A stretch of 64,000 nt of DNA from CAZMSD01 sp964568855. GTDB lineage: Bacteria; CAIWAD01. The position numbers and the translations under genes are program-made. A model generated the notes under the pieces. That model had not been told where the DNA came from. It searched no databases and saw nothing but the letters and a program-made list of their open reading frames with translations. The stretch is taken from positions 1-64,000 of the forward strand of contig CAZMSD010000001.1 of assembly GCA_964568855.1 (NCBI GenBank), written 5' to 3'. Below are positions 16,333 through 25,662 of the stretch, one piece after another (the stretch's first letter is position 1; each line of letters begins with the position of its first letter).

Positions 16333-19167
16333 ATGAACTCTATCTGGAAGCGAGTCGGGCACGTTCGGCAAAGGCTGACCCTGCTCCCGCTGGTCCTGCT
16401 CATCCTGGCCTGGACTCCCCCGCTGGCGGCCCAACTGGTGGTCGAGAGCGGCTCGTTGCGCGAGTTCCTCGCCGGCAGCGAACCGAACGCCGCCTACGAC
16501 AACTGGATCAGCCACATCTCCGAGAACATCGCCCGCCCTGGTTACAACGTCTACGCTCCGGAAGACCTCGATCCGCAGCTGAACGGCTTCGGCGCCTTCC
16601 AGGTGCTCGAGGACGACGCCTACGGACAATCGGTGATGGAACTCTTTCGCCAGCTCTTCGACCATCTTCTGGCGGGAGAGACGGAAGCTGCGCTTCAGGC
16701 CCTGGAGGACGGTCCCGCCGTAGGCTACCAGCTGGTGCAGTTCAGCGACACCACGCTGCAGCGCGATTACTTCATGCTGCGCGAAGTGCTGAGTCCATTC
16801 TACTTCGATCCCGGCGTGGATCCCGGACCCGAGGACGACGTGACGGGCGGCTTCGACCGCGGCTGGGGCCTGTTCGTCTTCCGCCCCGGGGCCGAGCGGC
16901 CCGAAGTGATAGTCCAGGCACCCCACCCCTGCGACGATTTTCCCAGCCCCTTTTTCGCAGTGGAGTTCTTTCTGATGGCGGACGCCGGCCTGCTGATGAT
17001 CAACGGCGCCGGGCGGGAAGTCGAGTACTACGATAATCCTTTCACCAACGAGCACTCGCTTTCCGACCCCACCCGCAACTGTTTCACGCCCTGGGAGGCG
17101 GCCCACGAGCAGGCCACCGTGTACTGGCAGGACCAGGGCCTGGACGAACTCGTGATACAGATACACACCTACGACGACCTGGCGCATCGCGACCTGAGGA
17201 GCTGCGTGGCGGTGGGCGGCCGGCACAACCGCATCCACTACCCCGTGCTCTACGACACGGGCGGGGGTTCCAAGGGCCTGCTGTCCAACCTGTCGCAGCC
17301 GGTGCACGCGGCCAATTCCCTGGGCTGGCTGCACGAGGAGTGGCGCATCCAGGACTTCATCGCCTCCAACCAGCTCTACCCGGTGGCCGTGAGCGGCGGG
17401 ATTCCCGACTCGCTGATCTGGATCAGCGTCTCGCCCTGGCTGTGGGGCTACCGCCACAGTTGCCAGTTCGACTACACCTTCGGCGAGGAGGCGCAGGGCT
17501 ACCCCGAGTGCGACCGGATGGAGCGCGTGATCCACATCGAGGTGGACGAGCTGCCCGGCCCGGCCCACGGGCAGGGAAACAACGTGTATTACAACACCTC
17601 CCTGGGCGGCGTGGCCTCCTGGCAGCATTTCGCCGACGCCTGGAATTTCGCCCTGCCCTTCTACGAAGGGCTTCTGACGGCCCGCGACAGCCTGCGCGCC
17701 TTCGAGGACGCCGACCCGCCCACGGCGCCGGGCGAACTCAGGCTGACCGGCTACACCGCGGGCAGCCTGTTCCTGGAATGGGAGCCCAGCCTCTCGGTCT
17801 ACTTCGACACCTACCAGGTCCTGGTGGACACGGCGGAGACCATCGGCGAGGGCGCCTGGATCTTCGACCGCGGGAACGCGGAGGAGCTCTGCTGGCCGGG
17901 CACCCGGGACGTGGAGGTCACCGGCCTGGTGTACCAGCAGACCTACACCCTGGCTGTGCGGGGATTCGACGACCAGTGGCGCTTCTCGCCGCTTTCCATC
18001 GAGGTCCACGGCATGCCCGACGACACGGACCCGCCCGAGATCGAAGTCCTGGCCGTACCGGCCGCCTTTCCCGGCGACTCGATCGTGATCCAGGCTTCGA
18101 TCACCGACGAGACCGGAGTTCAAAGCGCGCTGCTGCGCTGGACCACCAACGACATCACCTGGTACGCCGCCGCGATGGAGCAGGTCGTGGGAAGCCTCTA
18201 CAGCGGTGCGGCCCCGCCCCAGGAGAGCGGAACGCAGGTCCGCTACCGCGTGGAGGCCGTGGACCTGTCGGGGCACGACAACACGGCGGTTTCTAGCGAG
18301 AACACCCTGACGGTGCTGTGGGAACTGTACGGCGACGGCTTCAACTTCAGCAGCGACTTCGGCCACCAGAGCTTCGGCGGAGGTACGGACCAGTGGCATC
18401 TATCCCTGGCGCGCGTCCGGGAAGGCACCCATAGCTGGAAGTTCGGCGGCAGCGGCTTCGGCGATTACGCCAACAACGCCGCCGGCTGGCTGGAAAGCCC
18501 CCAGTACCTCGTCCCCGTGGGCGTCGGCGAGCGTTTCGCCGCCTTCTGGTGCTGGATCGAGGCGGAGACCGTCTCGCAGGAACCCGATTCCTGCTACGAC
18601 GGCGCGGTGATCCAGCTCAGCGCCGACCTGGGCGAATGGGAAAGCGCCCTCCTGGCGCCGGGTTACACCCACGCGCTCTACTCTCAGAGCTCGGTGCCGC
18701 TGGACTGGCCCCAGCCCATGCTCGGCGGCAGCGCCTCCTGGAGCCAGTACATCGTGGTCCTGCCCGCCGAGGCACGCAGGCTGCGGCTCCGCTTCGGTTT
18801 CGTCTCCGACGGCAGCGTGACACGAGAAGGCTGGTACGTGGACGACTTCAAGCTGGGCGGGGTGGTGCCCGAGGACCCGGAGCTGGTCACCGAGTTGAGC
18901 ATCTCCTACGGCGGCGGCCGCTTCGAACTGAGCTGGCTGCCGGTGGTGCTGGCCACCTCCTACCGCGTTTACGGCAGCGACAACGCCCTGCTCTTTCCCC
19001 AGCAGCCGCTGGCCGAGGTGGTGGAAACGCATTACACCTACCCGCTGCACTACGCCGAGTTCCAGCATTACTTCCGTGTGACAAGCGTGATACCCGATGC
19101 CCTGGCTCGCCCGCCGGGGGCGCCCGAAAACGCTGCTTCTCGGCTGACTGCCGGGCCGGAGCGCTGA
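16333..19167 (+). CDS. Large exported multidomain protein with an Fn3-like tail, function unknown
   Basis: 944 residues from the ATG at 16333, with a long signal peptide ending near LILAWTPPLAAQ. The N-terminal ~450 residues form a globular domain I cannot name; conserved-looking clusters include VQAPHPCDDFPSPFFAVEF, MINGAGRE and TPWEAAHEQ. The HPxxD ... R ... HE pattern recalls metal-dependent amidohydrolases, but this is only a hint. Two Fn3/Ig-like modules follow (~470-690), then a MAM/choice-of-anchor-like beta-sandwich (~700-860, with FGGSGFGDYANNAAGWLESP and GWYVDDFKLGG as in immune-inhibitor-A C-termini). The last ~80 residues are the shared module (SYRVYGSDNALLF ... HYFRVTSV). Probably cell-surface or secreted. 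Confidence 0.75.
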   Translation: MNSIWKRVGHVRQRLTLLPLVLLILAWTPPLAAQLVVESGSLREFLAGSEPNAAYDNWISHISENIARPGYNVYAPEDLDPQLNGFGAFQVLEDDAYGQSVMELFRQLFDHLLAGETEAALQALEDGPAVGYQLVQFSDTTLQRDYFMLREVLSPFYFDPGVDPGPEDDVTGGFDRGWGLFVFRPGAERPEVIVQAPHPCDDFPSPFFAVEFFLMADAGLLMINGAGREVEYYDNPFTNEHSLSDPTRNCFTPWEAAHEQATVYWQDQGLDELVIQIHTYDDLAHRDLRSCVAVGGRHNRIHYPVLYDTGGGSKGLLSNLSQPVHAANSLGWLHEEWRIQDFIASNQLYPVAVSGGIPDSLIWISVSPWLWGYRHSCQFDYTFGEEAQGYPECDRMERVIHIEVDELPGPAHGQGNNVYYNTSLGGVASWQHFADAWNFALPFYEGLLTARDSLRAFEDADPPTAPGELRLTGYTAGSLFLEWEPSLSVYFDTYQVLVDTAETIGEGAWIFDRGNAEELCWPGTRDVEVTGLVYQQTYTLAVRGFDDQWRFSPLSIEVHGMPDDTDPPEIEVLAVPAAFPGDSIVIQASITDETGVQSALLRWTTNDITWYAAAMEQVVGSLYSGAAPPQESGTQVRYRVEAVDLSGHDNTAVSSENTLTVLWELYGDGFNFSSDFGHQSFGGGTDQWHLSLARVREGTHSWKFGGSGFGDYANNAAGWLESPQYLVPVGVGERFAAFWCWIEAETVSQEPDSCYDGAVIQLSADLGEWESALLAPGYTHALYSQSSVPLDWPQPMLGGSASWSQYIVVLPAEARRLRLRFGFVSDGSVTREGWYVDDFKLGGVVPEDPELVTELSISYGGGRFELSWLPVVLATSYRVYGSDNALLFPQQPLAEVVETHYTYPLHYAEFQHYFRVTSVIPDALARPPGAPENAASRLTAGPER

Positions 19168-19201
19168 ACCGGATCCGCTGCGCGAAACGACCCGAACCTC
19201 G

Positions 19202-21955
19202 ATGAAGGGGCTTCGCTCCATGCCCCGTATTCCGACTGCACTCCTGGCCGCCCTGTGGTTCTGCCTCTTTGCGGCGTTCGCCTCGTCCGGCATCCCGGCG
19301 CCGCGGGCTGAGGCCGACAGCCTCCGCGAGCTGGGGGACTCGCTGCGCCTGGGCGGATCGCCCGCGAGGGCTCTCGCCGCCTATGGACTGGCGGCCGACG
19401 AATACCGGCGACTCGAGGCCCGGGCCGCTCTCGCCATGGTCTACAGGAGCCTGGGCCAGGCCCTCCAGGATCTGTCGGAGCATGAAGCGGCCCTGGACTG
19501 CTACCGGACCTGCCTGCGAATCTCCAGAGAGCTCGGCGACCGCTCGCTGGAGGGCCGGGCGCTGCTGGGCCTGGGGGCGGTCCACGGATCGCGTTCCGAA
19601 GCATCCGCCGCCAGGGCCCGCCTGGTTGAGTGCCTCGCACTGGCGCGGGAATCGGGCGACGGCGAGCTGGAGGCGCGCGCCTTGAACAACCTCGGGCTGG
19701 TCCGCCTGGGACAGTCGAGTTTCTCGCGCGCGCTTGATGACTTCAAGCTGGCCCTGCGGATCGCCGAGGAGCGGGAAGACCTGCGCAGCGCCGGAAGAAT
19801 CCTGAACAACATCGGACTGGTGCACCTGGACCTGGCGGAGTACCAGCGGGCGCTCGAGTGCTTCGCGAACGCTCTTAAGAGCCTGCGCCGCAGCGGCGAC
19901 CGCTGGATGGAAGGCCGGACGCTGAGCAACCTGGGCATCGCGCGCCAGAGCCTGGGAGACCACCACCGGGCGCTGGAGCGCTTCGCTCAGAGCCTCGAGC
20001 TGGTCCGGGAGACCGGCGACCGGCAGATGGAAGGCCGGGCGCTGAGCAACATGGCTACGATCTTCCAGGGCCTCGCCGAAACCGAGTTGGCCGAGGAGTA
20101 TTACACGCGAAGCCTCGATCTCTTCGAACAAGTGGGCGACCGCTCGATGCAGGGCGCCGTCCTGCTGCTGCTGGGATCGCTGCAGCTCGACTCCGGGGAT
20201 CATGCCAGGGCCCTGAAATCAGCCGGCGGCAGCCTGAAGATCGCTCGCGAAGTCGGCGATCGCATGGCCGAAGGCCGGGCCCTCAGCCTGCTCGTCGGGG
20301 TTCATCTGGAACTGGAACAGCATCTCCGGGCGCGGCGCTGCGGGGAGCTGGCGGAAACGATCGCGGAGGAACTGGGCGCCGACGAGCTGCGGATCTCCGC
20401 CCAGGCGGCGCTGGGTGATCTTCACTCCGTCGCGGGAAGAGACTCGCTGGCCGCCGCGTGCTACGCGCGGGCGGTGGAATGCGCGGACCGGATCATCGGC
20501 CGGCTGGACCTCGAAAGCCACCGGATCGGCTACCGGAGCGGTATTCGACACATTCAGCGCCGGCTGATCGCCACCGAGTTGCGACTGGGGCGGAAAGATA
20601 GGGCATTCGCCGCCCAGGAAGCCCTGCGGGCCCGTGCCCTGCTGGAAATCCTGGAATCGGGTCCCGCGGGTTTCTCACGGGCGCTGAGCGACGATGACGC
20701 GCTTAAGGAGCGCGCGCTGAAGGCACGCTGCCGGAGGCTCAACCGGCGGATCGCGGAGGCGGGCGGTTCTTCCGGCGACGCCGCCGACACGCTGCGGGCG
20801 CTCCGCCGCAAAGCGAGGGCCGAACTGGAAGCCTTCCGGGAGCGCCTGTACTACAAGTATCCCGGAGCGCGCGACCTGCGCGGGCGCGCCGGGCCCATCG
20901 GCCTGCGCGGTGCCCAGCGTCTGCTGGCGCGCGACGAAGCCGCCCTGAGCTACCTGGTCCTGGAGGATCGTACGCTGCTCTTCGTGCTGCGCAGGGACCG
21001 GCTGGAGGTGCTTGATTGCGGGACACCCGCCGCTGCTGTCGGCAAGTACGTCGACCGGCTGCGCCGGGATCCCCGGCACGGCGCGCCTGGCGAGAGAGGG
21101 GAGGCCGTGGACATGCTTTCCGAGGCCCTCATCGCGCCGGCACTGCCCTGCTTTGACGGCGTCCGGCGGCTCTGCATCCTGCCCGACGGCGAGATGCATT
21201 ACCTGCCTTTCCAGGCCCTGCGGAATCCGGCCAGCGGACGCTTCCTGATCGAGGACTTCGCCGTCTACACGGTGCCCTCATTCTCCACCCTGAGCTGGCT
21301 CCGGCAGATGGGCACTTTCGGCAAGCGGAAGCTCCTGGCCTACGGGGATCCGGACTGCGCCGGAGGGAAGTCCGTGGATTCCGGAGGCCGGCGCTCGCTG
21401 CCCGCGCTTCCCGAATCGCGGGAGGAGGTGCTGGCGCTGGGGCGGGTTTACGGGCCGCTGGCCACCGTCCGCACCGGCCTCCAGGCCGGCGAGGGCAGTT
21501 TCACGACCGAGGCCGCCGGTTACGGCGTGATCCACCTGGCCGCCCACGCCCTGCTCAACGAACACGGTCCGCTCTATTCCTCCATCGCCCTGAGCCCCGA
21601 CGAGGAACACGACGGCTTCCTGGAGGCCTGGGAGATCATGCGCCTGAAACTCAACGCGGACATCGTGGTGCTCAGCGCCTGCGAGACCGCCCTGGGCGAG
21701 ATGCAGCAGGGCGAGGGCCTGCTGGGGCTCAGCCGGGCCTTCTTCTCCGCCGGCGCGCCCAGCGTGGTGGCTTCCCTCTGGAAAGTGGAGGACCGCCCGA
21801 CGAAGCTCCTGATGGAGCGTTTTCACGAACAGTTGCGCGACGGGCAGCGGCCCGCCGACGCCCTGAGGACAGCCCAGCTGCACCTGCTGCGCGAAACCCG
21901 CTACGTGCATCCCCGCTACTGGGCGCCCTTCGTATTGATCGGGGATTCGGAGTAG
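19202..21955 (+). CDS. Exported TPR-CHAT protease-like protein (copy 1)
   Basis: 917 residues, or 911 if the second ATG at 19220 is used; AAGGGG nine bases before that ATG favours it. Signal peptide MPRIPTALLAALWFCLFAAFASSG. About ten ~40-residue tetratricopeptide repeats (pattern GDRxMEGRALSNLGxxxxxLGDHxRALE) fill residues ~35-450. A linker leads into a CHAT domain (~600-917) with its two caspase-like landmarks: His782 in VIHLAAHALLNE and Cys827 in VVLSACETALGE, 45 residues apart. The C-terminus is YWAPFVLIGDSE. CHAT proteins are caspase/separase-fold proteases or scaffolds; cytoplasmic ones act in cell-death and conflict systems. The signal peptide here puts it in the periplasm. First of three paralogues in tandem. 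Confidence 0.88.
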   Translation: MKGLRSMPRIPTALLAALWFCLFAAFASSGIPAPRAEADSLRELGDSLRLGGSPARALAAYGLAADEYRRLEARAALAMVYRSLGQALQDLSEHEAALDCYRTCLRISRELGDRSLEGRALLGLGAVHGSRSEASAARARLVECLALARESGDGELEARALNNLGLVRLGQSSFSRALDDFKLALRIAEEREDLRSAGRILNNIGLVHLDLAEYQRALECFANALKSLRRSGDRWMEGRTLSNLGIARQSLGDHHRALERFAQSLELVRETGDRQMEGRALSNMATIFQGLAETELAEEYYTRSLDLFEQVGDRSMQGAVLLLLGSLQLDSGDHARALKSAGGSLKIAREVGDRMAEGRALSLLVGVHLELEQHLRARRCGELAETIAEELGADELRISAQAALGDLHSVAGRDSLAAACYARAVECADRIIGRLDLESHRIGYRSGIRHIQRRLIATELRLGRKDRAFAAQEALRARALLEILESGPAGFSRALSDDDALKERALKARCRRLNRRIAEAGGSSGDAADTLRALRRKARAELEAFRERLYYKYPGARDLRGRAGPIGLRGAQRLLARDEAALSYLVLEDRTLLFVLRRDRLEVLDCGTPAAAVGKYVDRLRRDPRHGAPGERGEAVDMLSEALIAPALPCFDGVRRLCILPDGEMHYLPFQALRNPASGRFLIEDFAVYTVPSFSTLSWLRQMGTFGKRKLLAYGDPDCAGGKSVDSGGRRSLPALPESREEVLALGRVYGPLATVRTGLQAGEGSFTTEAAGYGVIHLAAHALLNEHGPLYSSIALSPDEEHDGFLEAWEIMRLKLNADIVVLSACETALGEMQQGEGLLGLSRAFFSAGAPSVVASLWKVEDRPTKLLMERFHEQLRDGQRPADALRTAQLHLLRETRYVHPRYWAPFVLIGDSE

Positions 21956-22080
21956 CGCAATATTCAATAACCATCGCGCGTTTCGATGCCGGTGCCCCCC
22001 GCGAACATCCCCAAGTCTTGCCTTCTCCGTTGTGAATCTTGATTCGAAACGGGGCAGGACATCCTACATCGCAGAGCAGG

Positions 22081-24135
22081 ATGCTGACCATGCGACACTT
22101 CCGATTTGCGCCAATTCTCAAGCGGACCCTGCTGGTCCCGTTGTTCTGCGCCTCCACGGTCGCCGACGGCCTGGATTCCCTGCGCTGTGCAATCGAGGCC
22201 GACAGCCTGTACCAGCTTGCCGAATCCTCGATCGAAAGCAAGGAATCCGAAACCGCCATCCGCTGTGCCCGGGATGCATCGGAACGATACCGCCGATTAT
22301 CTCTGCGGCAGGAAGAGGCACGGGCGCTGCTGCTGCTGGGCCAGGCTCAGAGTGCCGACTTTCCTGACTCCGCACTGCGGACGCTGCGACAGGCATTGGA
22401 TGTGTCTCAGAGTCTCGCCGACCGTGAAGGGGTGGCCGTAACCGCGCATCAGCTGGCCAAGATCCATCAGGACCAAGCGAATCTCGCGGAAGCTCTGCAT
22501 TATTACCAGCAGAGTCTGGCGATGCGACGGGAGCTGGAAGACCGCCGGTGGGAAGGAATCACGCTGATCAACATCGGTGGTGTCTACTCGCAGCAAAGCG
22601 AGTACGAGCAAGCGCTGCGATACTACTTCCAAGGTCTTGCGATCTGCAGGGATCTGGGAATGCGCCTGCAGGAAGCGCATGCCCTGGGCAGAATCGGGAT
22701 CATCCACTGGGAACGGTCCAGCTTCGACCAGGCATTAGCCTATACGAACCAGAAGCTGGCGATCAGTAAAGAACTTGCCGACCGCCGCGGTGAAGCCTAC
22801 GCTTTGAGCACACTCGGAACGATCTATTTCGGCCTTTCCGACTATGAACGGGCAGAATCGCATTACACGAACAGCCTGGCCATCGTCCGCGAGTTAGAGG
22901 ATCCTCGCGGCGAGTGCGGATTACTCATCAATCTGGGCCTTGTCTACTATGGTCTTGCGGACTACGATCTTGCGCTGCAGTGTTTGAAACAGGGTCTGGC
23001 GAAATCCAGGGCGAGCGCTAATCTCCATTGGGAAGCAAATGCTTTGAGCAACATGGAAATCCTCCTTGCCGATCTCGCAGAATATGATCAGGCTCTCGAG
23101 CAGCATCAAAGGAGCCTGGCGATTTTCAGCAGCTTCGGCGACCGGCGTAATGCAGCAGGAACACACCTCAACATCGGGAGCATTTACGGGAAGCTGGGAA
23201 GTCATGACCTGGCTTTGAACCACTTCCAGCTGGGTCTGGCGATCTGCAGGGAGATCGGCGTTCGCCTGATGGAAAGCATTGCACTGAGGAGTATCGGGTG
23301 GGTCCATATCCACTTGTCCGATCCTGACCAGGCCGTGCTGAATCTCGAGCAGAGCCTGGACATCAGCCGGGAAATCGGGGACCGCTCCGGGGTGTGCTCT
23401 TCTCTGATTGCATTAGGTAAAGCCTCGAATCGGCTGCAGGATCATGATCAAGCCGAAGTGCACTCGTGGCGAGCCCGGCGACTGGCCGACAGTCTCAAGG
23501 TTCCCGAGCTCAGTGCCGGGGTATGCGCTGAACTGGGAGAACACTACTTCATGTGTGGACGGGATTCCCTGGCGCGCAGCTGCTACGCGGAGGCGATACG
23601 CACCTTCGAAGCGGTCCGGGGCGACCTGGCGGTCGAGAAACATCAGTCAGGTTACATGACGGACAAGATCGATGCCTATCGCAGGCTGGCTGAAACACAG
23701 CTCCGGCTGGGTCTCAAGCCCGAGGCCTTCGGCACGCTGGAAAACCTGCGGGCGAGGTCGCTGCTGGATATCCTCGAATCGGGCCGCGCGGATTTCACAT
23801 CCATGATGAGCGAAGAGGAAGGCCTGCGGGAGAAGGTCCTGATCGCGCGCCTGGAAGAAGCCAACAGCCGGATCATGGAAACCACCGGCGCTGAGAACAT
23901 CCTGCTGGTTCGCTGCTGGTCGAGCGGGACCTGCGGCGAGAGGAGCTGGAAACATTCGAAGAGAATCTCTACCTGCGATACCCGGAGTTACTGGAACTGC
24001 GGGGCCGCGCCGAACCACTGGACCTGCGCCGCGCCCAGCGCATCCTCTCGAGGGACGAGGCGGCCGTGTACTACATGCTGGTGGAACACGACGTTCCGGA
24101 GGATGCTGCAGACAAGCTCCACACACTCGTTGTGA
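22081..24135 (+). CDS. N-terminal fragment of TPR-CHAT copy 2 (signal peptide and TPRs)
   Basis: Open frame giving the signal peptide and the whole TPR array (repeat pattern LADRRGEAYALSTLGTIYFGL, GDRRNAAGTHLNIGSIYGKLG). After codon ~608 (position ~23905) the translation is out of frame with the paralogues and becomes Trp/Cys/Ser-rich until the stop at 24135. If expressed as it stands it would be an exported TPR protein without a CHAT domain. Confidence 0.6.
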   Translation: MLTMRHFRFAPILKRTLLVPLFCASTVADGLDSLRCAIEADSLYQLAESSIESKESETAIRCARDASERYRRLSLRQEEARALLLLGQAQSADFPDSALRTLRQALDVSQSLADREGVAVTAHQLAKIHQDQANLAEALHYYQQSLAMRRELEDRRWEGITLINIGGVYSQQSEYEQALRYYFQGLAICRDLGMRLQEAHALGRIGIIHWERSSFDQALAYTNQKLAISKELADRRGEAYALSTLGTIYFGLSDYERAESHYTNSLAIVRELEDPRGECGLLINLGLVYYGLADYDLALQCLKQGLAKSRASANLHWEANALSNMEILLADLAEYDQALEQHQRSLAIFSSFGDRRNAAGTHLNIGSIYGKLGSHDLALNHFQLGLAICREIGVRLMESIALRSIGWVHIHLSDPDQAVLNLEQSLDISREIGDRSGVCSSLIALGKASNRLQDHDQAEVHSWRARRLADSLKVPELSAGVCAELGEHYFMCGRDSLARSCYAEAIRTFEAVRGDLAVEKHQSGYMTDKIDAYRRLAETQLRLGLKPEAFGTLENLRARSLLDILESGRADFTSMMSEEEGLREKVLIARLEEANSRIMETTGAENILLVRCWSSGTCGERSWKHSKRISTCDTRSYWNCGAAPNHWTCAAPSASSRGTRRPCTTCWWNTTFRRMLQTSSTHSL

Positions 24136-24486
24136 CACGAGACGACCTGCAGGTGATCCAGGCGGACGTTGATCTTGAGGACCTGGAGCACCGCGTGGAC
24201 CGCTTGCTGAGCAGTGACAAGTTCGGTCTCTTCATCGCTGATGAGGAGTTGCTCTGTTCGTTCTATGATGACCTGATCGCGCCGATTCTGCCGCACATCA
24301 AGGGAAAGCAGCGTCTCTGCATCCTCCCCGACGACAAGCTGCATTACCTGCCGTTTCAGGCTCTGCGGGATTCCGATCGCGGCTCATACCTGGTGGAGGA
24401 ATTCGCGGTGTACACGGCCCCCTCCCTCAGCGCGCTGGACTGGTTGCGTCGAATGGGCACCTACGGCAGACGGGAGATCCTGGCCT

Positions 24487-25116
24487 TTGGCGACCCCTTG
24501 TTCACCGAGGTTCTTCATGAACCGCGGGAGATCGCCTTTCGGGACGCCCTGCATGGAGAGCTGCTCCCACTGCCGGCCACGAAACTGGAAGTGCAGGCCA
24601 TCGAAGAAGTATACCAGCAGTGCCCGTGTCCTTCTGCAGCGCCAGGCCAGCGAGAGCAACTTCAAACGGTATTCGCCGGACTACGGCGTGCTGCACCTGG
24701 CGACCCACGCCCTGGTCAACGAGGCCGGCCCCATGTATTCCTCCATCGCCCTCACTCCCGACAAGGATGAGGATGGATTCCTGGAGGCCTGGGAGATCAT
24801 GCGCCTGAAACTCAACGCGGACATCGTTGTATTCAGCGCCTGCGAAACGGCCCTGGGCGAGATGCGGGCGGGCGAAGGAATGCTGGGGCTCAGCAGGGCC
24901 TTCTTCTCCGCCGGGGTGCCCACGGTGGTGGCCTCCCTGTGGAGCGTGGAAGACAACGCCACCCGGAAACTGATGGAACGATTTCATGCCCTGCTTCGCG
25001 ACGGCCGGCGCCCAGCGGACGCCCTGCGCGGAGCACAGTTGCACCTGCTCCATGATACGCCCTACAAGAATCCCTTCTACTGGGCGCCCTTCGTCTTGAT
25101 CGGGGATTCGGAGTAG
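24487..25116 (+). CDS. C-terminal CHAT fragment of TPR-CHAT copy 2
   Basis: From about 24624 this frame encodes the catalytic half of the CHAT domain: ARVLLQRQASESNF, GVLHLATHALVNE, VVFSACETALGE and the shared C-terminus YWAPFVLIGDSE. Its first ~45 codons are a shadow of the neighbouring frame. The part of the CHAT domain between 23910 and 24620 lies in the third frame (open 24066-24770, with RLCILPDDKLHYLPFQAL). No independent start or signal peptide is apparent. Confidence 0.55.
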   Translation: MATPCSPRFFMNRGRSPFGTPCMESCSHCRPRNWKCRPSKKYTSSARVLLQRQASESNFKRYSPDYGVLHLATHALVNEAGPMYSSIALTPDKDEDGFLEAWEIMRLKLNADIVVFSACETALGEMRAGEGMLGLSRAFFSAGVPTVVASLWSVEDNATRKLMERFHALLRDGRRPADALRGAQLHLLHDTPYKNPFYWAPFVLIGDSE

Positions 25117-25146
25117 CAGCGGACTCCAGATCCCGTCACACATTTC

Positions 25147-25204
25147 CGGCTCCTACGACGTAGCAGGTGAAAGGCAACGATCACCTTCAACAAAGGAGCC
25201 AGTC
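25147..25204 (+). promoter_or_regulatory. Conserved leader with hairpin before small exported protein 1
   Basis: This ~58-bp block ends in the AAAGGAG ribosome site and is closely matched before the paralogous gene (28979-29037), including GGCTCCT and CGACGTAG. An inverted repeat AGGTGA (25165-25170) / TCACCT (25181-25186) sits just upstream of the ribosome site and could form a hairpin or protein-binding site. Conservation between copies may simply reflect recent duplication. Confidence 0.4.
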
Positions 25205-25543
25205 ATGTCACGCACCATCGATAGCAGAAGCCTCGCGGCCCTCATCGCCGGCCTGATCGCCTTCGTTCTTCTGGCTTACGCCACCGCGGAAGGCGCCGAG
25301 TTGAACGACAAAACATGCCCCTGGAAGCGAATTGACACCCTTTTCCCCGTTCAGCCCGATCAGTTGCAGTACGACGATTTCTCCGAGTGGGAGGACGAGC
25401 AGGCGCGCGGCGGATCCCCTCGCCCGGCCTTCGAGTACTACGAAAGCGGCAAGAAGCCCGGCGCCAAGGACGGAGCGGCCCGCATGCCGCACAAGCCGCC
25501 TTACGTCTGCCGCACGGCGCCGGCAGAGGACCTGCCCTACTGA
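25205..25543 (+). CDS. Small exported protein paired with TPR-CHAT genes (copy 1)
   Basis: 112 residues with a strong AAAGGAG ribosome site. MSRTIDSRSLAALIAGLIAF is an N-terminal hydrophobic segment, either a signal peptide cut near ATAEGA or an anchor. The mature part is small and without predicted globular repeats: TCPWKR, a VQPDQLQYDDF segment, then a Gly/Pro/Lys-rich stretch (FEYYESGKKPGAK) and the end RTAPAEDLPY. By hand alignment it is about three-quarters identical, without gaps, to the protein at 29038-29376. Each copy lies directly after a TPR-CHAT gene and shares leader and terminator. I do not recognise the family. A role as substrate, inhibitor or effector of the CHAT proteins is a hypothesis from gene order only. 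Confidence 0.82.
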   Translation: MSRTIDSRSLAALIAGLIAFVLLAYATAEGAELNDKTCPWKRIDTLFPVQPDQLQYDDFSEWEDEQARGGSPRPAFEYYESGKKPGAKDGAARMPHKPPYVCRTAPAEDLPY

Positions 25544-25558
25544 CCCTGAGCATGGGTT

Positions 25559-25615
25559 CGCCCGACCTTAGCGGGCGATAGAAAAGCGAGGGGCCCGGGT
25601 TTCGATTCGGGTCCC
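25559..25615 (+). terminator. Double hairpin, probable terminator (copy 1)
   Basis: CGCCCG/CGGGCG (25559-25577) is followed by a second stem, GGGGCCCG (25590-25597) with CGGGTCCC (25608-25615), one G-T wobble, then TT. The same two hairpins recur after the paralogous gene at 29392-29450. Lies 16 bp after the stop of small protein 1. Confidence 0.6.
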
Positions 25616-25623
25616 TTGCTCGC

Positions 25624-25645
25624 TATATTGCTTCGCATGTGATAC
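25624..25645 (+). promoter_or_regulatory. Shared TATATT-N9-GTGATAC element before TPR-CHAT copy 3
   Basis: TATATT at 25624-25629, nine bases, then GTGATACAA. The same arrangement with the same spacing occurs at 29484-29507 before the ATP-grasp gene. TATATT is a credible -10 element placed right after a terminator and 34 bp before the start codon, but no good -35 is visible. Confidence 0.35.
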
Positions 25646-25662
25646 AAGCAGAGGAACTTGGC

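Larger units (their letters stand above)
22081..25116 (+). pseudogene. TPR-CHAT protease-like gene (copy 2) with two compensating frameshifts
   Basis: Reads as one paralogue of copies 1 and 3: signal peptide (MRHFRFAPILKRTLLVPLFCASTVADG), about twelve TPRs, then a CHAT domain. The frame is lost near 23900-23920, just after NSRIMETTGAENILL, where LVERDLRREELETFEENLYL continues in another frame. It is regained near 24621-24624 (EEVYQQ to ARVLLQRQASESNF). Net effect: one base missing, then one extra (or two missing). The CHAT residues are intact in the last frame: His codon 24706-24708 and Cys codon 24841-24843, 45 codons apart as in the intact copies. No slippery heptamer is visible at either site. 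Either a recent pseudogene or assembly indels. Starts at 22081 or 22090; the latter has AGG nine bases upstream. Confidence 0.78.
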
